The translations under genes and the position numbers were made by a program. DNA of 64,000 bases from Aquanectria penicillioides (lineage: Eukaryota; Ascomycota; Sordariomycetes; Hypocreales; Nectriaceae). The DNA lies in assembly GCA_003415625.1 (NCBI GenBank), contig PYIU01000006.1:1302001-1366000 (forward strand), read 5' to 3'. The notes beneath the pieces are model-generated. The model did no database searches, was not told the DNA's origin, and worked only from the letters and a program-made list of their open reading frames with translations. This document shows, piece by piece, positions 56,878 through 64,000 of the stretch. Position 1 is the first letter of the stretch; each line of letters starts with the position of its first letter.

Positions 56878-59800
56878 GATGAACAAGAGAATTTGGAGGA
56901 GGGGACTGGGCGAGTTTTGTAGTTGGACGCAAGAGGAGACGGCAGATGCAAGGCGTTGCCCAAACAGGCGGAACGTCGATCTCAGCTAGGCACAGACGTG
57001 CGGTTTACTTGAGACGGATATGCAAGAGCGTCGTGTTTAGGTGCTCAGTTGCATGCCCGTGAGGCGGAGTGGACTGTTGAATTGGGGCCGGAGATGGTCA
57101 ATGACTGGTTGAGAGGAGAAAGTGAAAAGAGGCAAAAGGTGATGATAGGATAAGAGGGTGAGGATCGGGCCGTGACTGGACTGAACACGAGGAAGAGGAG
57201 GGGGAGTGAGTATCTTTATCGATGGTGAGAAGACGTCGTGGGGTGCGGGACCAGTGGGTTGGTGTACGCCAAGAGACAACCAAGAGGCCGGTGACTTAAT
57301 CGGGGAGGGCCGTGGTTCTAGTAAAAAAAAACAAAAAGAAAATAGAAAATCCCGGAGACGAGGGAGAGAACCACGAGCAGGTACCCAACGGTGACAAGTT
57401 GACAGCCCGTTTTAAATGTGAATTGAGTGGCGTTTTGGCTGCCTGTCTGAAGAAACCGAGGCTTGAGAGATAAAACAGGAGGAGAAAAGGCGAGCGAGGG
57501 GGAAAACGGGCAGGAGAAAACGGATAGAGTCTTGCTGTGCCCCCTTCGGGAGTCAGAGGCCAAGAGCGATGAGAGAGCCCAGCAGCTAGAGCCAGGCTGT
57601 GAGGGCGGCGGCGAGGAGAGCAGCGGCAGGTGGAGCACGGGGCTCACGGTTATGTGCAGTGCAAACACTGCAAAGTACTCCGTCTGCTCCGTCAACTAAC
57701 TACCTAGGTACGCAGGTAACACGAGAGGGCGAGCCACGGCGTCCGGCAGCTGCAGTGGTGCAGCACTGGCTGGAGAGGATGGGGCCACAGGGGCTCCACG
57801 GGCGTGCAAAACTGTCCAAGACTAGCCTAGCCGTCGCGGCTGGAGAGACACACGAGCTGAAGGCCGAGCGACCTGGGAGGAGCTTGTTCTGGGCTGCTTG
57901 TTTGTGGTGGCGATGGCGATGGCAATGGCGCGGCGCTGAAGCAGACCCCGTCGATAGCTTAAAGGGGAGCAGCCAGGTGTTTGCTTTTGAGATGCGGCGG
58001 TTTGGGAGGAACTCCAGGCGGTTTTATCAAAGGCCACCCCCGGCATTGCCCAAAAAAGCAACATACACCCTCATTCTTGTCGTTGGCTTTGTCGAGATCC
58101 CGACCACACGAGAGTCATTGGCATCGCTCGTCCACCAGTCAGCCACTAGACACGCTCGGGAGAGCGAGGCGGTGCCCGGGATCAGGCCGCGGATTTGGGG
58201 GAGGGAGGGGGGGCCTGGAAAGCGCACTGGCAGTGGGTAGGGCCAGGGACCTGGGCGGTGGGCGGGGGTCGTTGAGTGGCCCTAGTGGTTCGCGGTGGGG
58301 GGTTTCTCGAGGGAACATTGACGTCCTTGACGTCGTGGTTGTGGCCGGAGCGCAACTTTAGGCGCTTGGTGCTTGGCCTTCTGTCCTTCTGGCTCCCTCT
58401 GGCTGACGGTTCCACCTAGCGGCGGTTGCAAGCCCCCTAGCCTGCTAGCCAGGCCGCCGCGGCCGTCGCGACGATCCTAGGGCCGCAGTCGCCTGTTGAC
58501 AGCGAGCGGCAAGGCGCTGGCCGTCGCCTGGCAGATGCTGTAACTCACTATTGACTCCATGGCGCTTCAATTGCCTCATGGCTTGCTCAGGCGGGAGGCT
58601 GACTTCGAAACTGTCCGGCTCCGCCCAATCGCATTCGCGCCGATTTCTTAGTTCTTACGAGGCGCCAACAAGATTCATCAAATCCCTTGCTTCACGGTCG
58701 ACGCCCAAAACGCCATTGGAAAAAAACAGAGCACAATACAATACAACGCAGGGATGAATGCACTTTTCTTTTGCTTGCCCCGTCCACCCTGCCGGCACAC
58801 GGCCTCCCAGGACTATCGGGTTCATACGTGCCGTCTGTGGCCTGTGCTAGGCCTCCGCGCAATACGTTGTACCCTCCCCACCAGGCGCTTCGTCACCGCA
58901 CACTGGGATGCCGCCTTCAGGCCTGGGTCCCTGCCCTTGGTCCCTTTCTTGGGGCCTCAGTCCCCGGAGTGACGAGTCGAGGGCCGCCGTGATGTCACTG
59001 TGGATGAGCCGACTTCAAGGTTTCTCAGAGCCATCAATATCCCCAAACCCCCTTTCTCTGCCTGGACTTGTTGCTAAGGGGGCTCGTATTCTCTTTTGTA
59101 GTCCTTGTTCACTCCCTCCGCTCCGTCTCCTCCGCCACGGAAAGTGTGTCAACATTGTACCATTCCTTACGCTACGTACTTTTTTTTTCTCACCCAGTTG
59201 CTGTTGAGAATACGAGCGAGTTGGCACAAAAAAAGACAATCCGTCGCCATGCGGGTAGCTAGTATGTCTGTCCCCGTAAGCGAGTAAGTGATCGGGCCCG
59301 ACCCATTGGTCCCAATGGGCCAGAGCTTCTCTGGATGCCCCATTCCCCGTCCTGTGTTTGTGTTTCGTCCCCTGTTCCCTGTCTGACTTGCTTTCCATGT
59401 CATCTTTTCTTCCTTGGCGGGTTGAGCAAAACCTGAGTCTGGTGGCAGGTCGGGTTGATTTTCCACCACCACCACAGCACCACCACCCTTGCCCCTGGCC
59501 CTGGTCTGACTGATTGCCAATGCATCTTTCTTCCCAGCCTAAGCTCCACGACGTAAGCAGCCCGGGACGGAAACTCGCGCGCGCACTGTTACATGAGATT
59601 TTCCCAGCCCGGCAGTAAGCACGCAGAGTCAAGACGGCCTGGCCAACGAGAAGCTTGTTTCGTGGAGCTCTTGCAGCTGTCGTCGCAGTCGAGGCCTTCA
59701 GCTAAACATAACACGCAGGTAGAGCGCGAGGGAGGGGGCCATCTCAGACGACCTCAGACTCATGTGTCCAAAGGTCTGGCTGAATCTCTGACAAAGATGA

Positions 59801-61949
59801 CAGTCCCCTAATTGACCCTTTGCCAGCCCTCCCTGTCGTTCAAAAAATTCACGGGCGGAGAAGCTGAGGTGTCGCATGTGTCTGAGTCGACGACGACCCG
59901 CGAGAGACAGCACCAGTGTCCCCAGTTATCATGGCTCATGGCCGACAGGCCGTACGATCAGTTCATGGACCCATGGCCAAAGGCTCCGCCCGGAGAGTCC
60001 GTGTTAGTCAGGTTCCGCCAAGAACGTCCATGATGGAGCGTCCGGATCTGGCGGCTCAAGCACCAGCAATCTGCCTGGGCGATGGCCGTCATAATCCTGC
60101 TTGGATTGCGAATTCGTCTCCATCACACCTCCCTCAGCCTCTTGCAAACGTCGTCACCACAAAAGTTGGCACCGGCTATCAGCTCGGAGCTGCGCGGGTT
60201 CGGGAGGCTGGGTTACTTGGCTACACCCCCCGAAAGGGAGAGCTTTGCGGTGCGGAGACTTGGAGGCGGTCCAATGAATAGAGTGTTTACCCCAATCGCT
60301 GAGACTGCCGAACGCCATCCGTGTTCAGGAAGCCAGCCACCTCGTTGGGATGGATGGGCCATGATGGCTGTGTTGGCGTTCTCAGTGCCTCGTGGGGGAG
60401 CTGAGGCAAGCGACTGCCGATAGCCTCCGAGATGAACCAGCCAGAACTGACAGCTTCCATCCACCAACTCAAAATCCTCAACTAGAGACAAGCCACCACC
60501 ACATTGCAGGGAAGAGGGCGCTTTGGCCTGAACCTGAAATAGAGTCGGGACAGATGACTTCCGCAGCCTGACTTCTGCGTTAACTTACAACGCAGTATGT
60601 GTCGGCTTTCGCCTGGGTGCATCACCAATCCTCCACTGGATTGTTGACATGAATCGCTTCCTCGTATCCAACAATGGAGGTGGTGTGAGCGTACCCTGTG
60701 CCTGTCTACCGAAGGCCAGGTCCCGCTTTGCAGCCAGGTCGAATTTCAGAATATTTCATCCCATCATAAGCTGATCTGTGTGCGTTTTCCCCAGAAGACA
60801 GCAGGTTCTTGTCTCTCGGGTGCGGTTCTAGTAGAGACGGTAAGAAGAAGCCCTGACGAGCTGTGCTCACTTGTTCAGGCCAAAAGGCCAAGCTCGGCTG
60901 ACGTGTCTGACGTGTCACCGTAGCCGCACGATGAAGGTCTCGTCCGGGCTCTGCAGCGCGCTGCAGATGCATCCTCCCAAGATGGCAGCATGCAGCTAGT
61001 AGCTAGTAGCCATCGCAACCCATGAGCTGGATTGCCCCGGTATTTGCGAGATGGTGCCGGCCGCGGTGCACGATGGCCCAAGGGCCGGGATAGATAGGAC
61101 AGGATAGGACAGGATGAGATGGGATGGGACAGGATAGGACAGGATGGGATGGGATGGGATAGGGTGGTGATGTGCACCATGGGGAATGAGATATGCGGCT
61201 CTCGCTCGCTATGTTCTCCACACTGCGTGCTTTGCACTTCGTAACCGTCTATAATTATCCGCCGGGGGACGTGGACGGACCGGCAACGACTCAAGCAATC
61301 ACCCTAGCCGTTCGATCAGAGATGGCTCACGCGTTGTGCGAGAGTTGACTGGTGATCGTCGCCCGAAGCTGTGCCATTTCCCCTTTTGTCGGCGTGTCGT
61401 GCAGCCCTGGACAAATCATATGCCTGTCTCCTCCAACATGACTACGGCACTTTTCTGGGCAACGAGTGTCGTGCCAGAAACGGACAACGCGATCCCACCT
61501 CGTGCACCTCCCTTTCGCATGCGGTTCTCCAATTTGAATGTCACTGCAACAACACTCCGACACAGCAATGTCGAACATGCTCGACTCAGCCCCATTTCAC
61601 GTGACGAACCCGTGTGGCTTGTGAAGGATGAGTTCTTGTTGAGTCCGTGCCTTACCTTGTGCATTGGTGTCCCCAGCGTCGCGGCATCTAGTTGGCTCGG
61701 CCTAGCTGACTGATGATTGAAGGCTGACGGAATGGTCGCCCCATGTAGAGGCCACTTTCACATGATGAAATTCCCAACTTCCATGTCAACCACGGCCGAC
61801 GAAGTGGATTCTGTTCCCATTCTGAAGTCGCTGCCAGGAGCTTCCCAAGAAGCCGCCGACGCAATCTCCAGCGACCCGATTCTCTCCTTGATGCGCATTC
61901 ACTTCTGGCTCCTCTTCAATGGTCCACTGGCGTCCTCGATAGCCTCGTC
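56878..61949. other. 5.1-kb intergenic region without a recognised gene
   Basis: It lies between divergent genes. The left part (to about 57700) is GA-rich on the plus strand and likely the leader and promoter of the membrane-protein gene. The rest shows only short frames lacking domain character or splice chains. A pentamer-type repeat lies at 61087-61163. The right end is the promoter and leader of the dolichol-kinase-like gene. Confidence 0.5.
61087..61163. repeat. GGGAT/AGGAC pentamer minisatellite
   Basis: About fifteen imperfect 5-bp units (GGGAT, AGGAT, AGGAC), arranged partly as a higher-order AGGATAGGAC repeat. Confidence 0.85.
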
Positions 61950-64000
61950 ATGACCGAGCACCTCCACCCCGAGCCGCTGGATGCTCTCGACACCGACGAA
62001 CAGCACAGCTTGAGAGCTCTGTCGCGATCTCCCCACCCGTATCACCACCACAGCTCCGACCTACCCCATCCCTCCGACCGCTTTACTCTGCGAAACGGCT
62101 GCGCGCATGTGACCAACCCCGACAATGGCGGGGGCTTGCTGTCACCAACTGCATATCCACCGCTGGCCAAGGACTCGACTCAGTCCAGTGACAGCGGTTC
62201 CGAGGCCGACGACGAGCACTTCTGGAAGGGACTCCCTGCACCGAAGACCAAGCCGCACAAGGGTCTGAGGGGACGCAATGAGCCGCTATCGGGAACCTCA
62301 ACGCCAATTCCATCTCCGGTGATGTTGGAGGCGGATGGCGCGGGCCTGATGGAAAAAGCTCTTTCAATACATACCATGCCAGAACCGCGCTTGGTTTTTG
62401 AAGTTATTCGACGCAAGAGGATCATTGCGCGACGAGCCACAGAGGCTGGCATTGTGTTAGCTCTAGGTGTTATGGTCGCTTCAAACCCCGAAGTGTCACA
62501 ACTCATACGCATATGGGGAAGAGGTGTGTGTTTTCTCCTCAAAATGCGCCAAACAGCTTTATCTCACACTTTACAGACATAAAACTATTTGCTCTTTCGT
62601 ATATCGGACTCATTATCCTATATCCTCTCCGAGTAATCGTCCACGCATACCGGAACCACCACCCTTCACGAACAATCCCTCTCGAGATACCCGCAAGCTT
62701 CGATCCTGCGCCTTTGCTTTATCCGCCTGCAATTACCTTGTTCGTCTCACTTCTCGTTTCGACGAATAGCCCCGCCAATGTACTCTCCAATATCGTCCTG
62801 AGTTTGTGCACAATCCCTCAAAAGCTCATTCCCAAAATTGATCCATATGCCACATTCGATGTCGTTGCATGGACATTCACTTGCCTTCCGTTGATCTGGG
62901 GGGCTACATATCAAAACCTCTTACAATCCAGCCAAGATGCCATGCCCGTATCTGAAGAAACAATCACATTATTATATCCCTTGCATCAATCAGTTTGTGT
63001 GGTGCTTCATTACCTTGCCAGCACAAGTCTATTAACAGCCGAGCTTCAACTATTGTCGGTTGCCCTCATCAATATCCTGCTTTTGGCTTCCTCGCCTCAG
63101 GTACAGATACTTAAAGCTCTTCTATGGGGAGGTGGGTTGAGCCTGCTCCTGTTTTGCGCCCCTGTCATCAGGTGGGGATCGCTTTGGCTAGGGTTCCCAA
63201 ATGGCGGTTCCGAAGAGTCTCCAGCTCCCATGAGCGGTCTATTTTAAAGACAATTGTCCAATTCTTGTCATTACGACGCCTCAAGACTGAGGTTCTTGGC
63301 TCAAATTATGAGGATGCCACATATGATACTCCTGGATCTTCAGAGGATGAAGGATCCCCGTTGTTGTTTAAGAGACCTACAAAAGTGCGTACCTTTGGAC
63401 CAAGCGAGCCCGCGCCAGGGGTTGACAGTATCCCCTCATCCCCCACAGCTGCCGAAGCTGCCTTCGCAAATGGCAACTCATTTATGCGAAGGCACACGTT
63501 ACCATACATCGACGGCGTTGTTCGTCGTAACGCGACCCATACTCCGTCCGGTCGGAGAAAGCGCGCGACTTCAATGTCTGTTAGGCCATTCTTCAAACTG
63601 ACGCAAAGTCAAGCGACCATGCGAAAGTGGCTCTATGCTACGTATGTCTATGTTTGTATTCTGGTAACAGTCCTTGTTGGCATTCGAACATACCTCCAAA
63701 AGGTGGCATTAGCTGGCAACGAACCCATCGGTTGGGCCCTAGGCTATCTCTTTGGTGATCTGCCCTCTTTCAGATTTCAAGTCGTCCATGCCAATTTAGA
63801 AAGCTGGATCTGTCTTCCTGTGCGATCAGACGCCAGCGATGGCCATCAATGTCACCTCGGCTGGGTGCAACACGTCCGCCACAATGATTTTGGAGAAGCA
63901 AACACCCGACTACTTATTAGCCTATATTTGCTGGTAATCCTTGTGGTCGGCCTTTTGATTGTCTTCCGCCTCAAGGACATCTATGAGGTCGACACGCGAC
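61950..64000 (+). CDS. Dolichol kinase-like gene, apparent frameshift, runs off the right edge
   Basis: The product would be the CTP-dependent ER-membrane kinase making dolichyl phosphate for glycosylation. Exon 1 is 61950-62523, starting MTEHLHPEPLDALD and including a RSPHPYHHH motif, DDEHFWKGLPAPKTKPHKG and NEPLSGTSTP. Exon 2 starts at 62577 (GRDIKLFALSYIGLIILYPL) and continues with many hydrophobic segments to VIRWG near 63176. There the frame breaks: translation on in the same frame ends at 63247. The next frame, open without a stop from 63178 to 64000, continues as IALARVPKWRFRR and later IGWALGYLFGD. One missing base after TGGG (TGGGAG expected) would explain it. A 53-nt intron at 63172-63224 also restores the frame but has a poor GTGGGG donor and would remove a conserved-looking segment. 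The C-terminal CTP-binding part lies beyond the window. The family call rests on remembered fungal Sec59-type features. Confidence 0.78.

Noticed and set aside
1..64000. CRISPR arrays, insertion sequences, bacterial operons and ribosomal RNA
   Set aside because: None seen; the gene structure is eukaryotic throughout and the tandem repeats are simple microsatellites or minisatellites without spacer architecture.

Overview
The window comes from a filamentous ascomycete, most likely a Sordariomycete and possibly of the order Hypocreales. Almost every gene has short (about 45-100 nt) GT..AG introns with CTRAC-like branch points. The families are typical of Pezizomycotina: an SPX-EXS phosphate exporter, PDR-type ABC transporter, Zn2Cys6 regulator, YAT and LAT amino-acid permeases, NAD formate dehydrogenase and F-box/ankyrin proteins. 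I found no viral, plasmid or bacterial material and no intact transposon. All exon joins below were worked out by hand from splice signals and reading-frame continuity.

Layout. 1-5.2 kb: two minus-strand genes, the large CAF-1 histone chaperone subunit and a conserved Ser-rich protein of unknown role. 5.2-14.1 kb: a gene-poor stretch holding an intron-containing tRNA-Ser(GCT) and one small doubtful ORF. 14.1-19.5 kb: Syg1/XPR1-like SPX-EXS protein (+) converging on an M18 vacuolar aminopeptidase (-). 20.2-28.8 kb: a head-to-head pair, a ten-exon Zn2Cys6 transcription factor (-) and an eleven-exon PDR/ABCG transporter (+), sharing an 832-bp promoter with repeated CCGGAG motifs; this looks like a regulator and its efflux pump. 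29.2-35.2 kb: a small secreted protein (-), an AT-richer gene-free stretch with a decayed coding remnant, and a YAT amino-acid permease (+). 35.8-45.3 kb: a block that looks accessory, with an F-box protein (-), a C2H2 zinc-finger protein (+), a deaminase-fold-like protein (-) and an F-box/ankyrin protein (+). 45.3-49.4 kb: no gene, much simple sequence. 49.4-54.8 kb: formate dehydrogenase (+, ATG-only first exon), LAT amino-acid permease (-) and a FAM32A-like splicing factor (+). 55.5-56.9 kb: a Ser/Thr/Ala-rich membrane protein (-). 56.9-61.9 kb: no recognisable gene. 61.95 kb to the right edge: a dolichol-kinase-like gene (+) whose frame shifts near 63175 and which runs off the window.

Most genes are independent housekeeping or transport functions. 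The clearest functional unit is the regulator/ABC transporter pair. The most unusual points are the apparent frameshift in the dolichol kinase, a Val at the NBD1 Walker A position that is Cys in most PDR pumps, an in-frame stop in the C2H2 gene that a 57-nt intron could remove, and the deaminase-like gene in the accessory-looking block.
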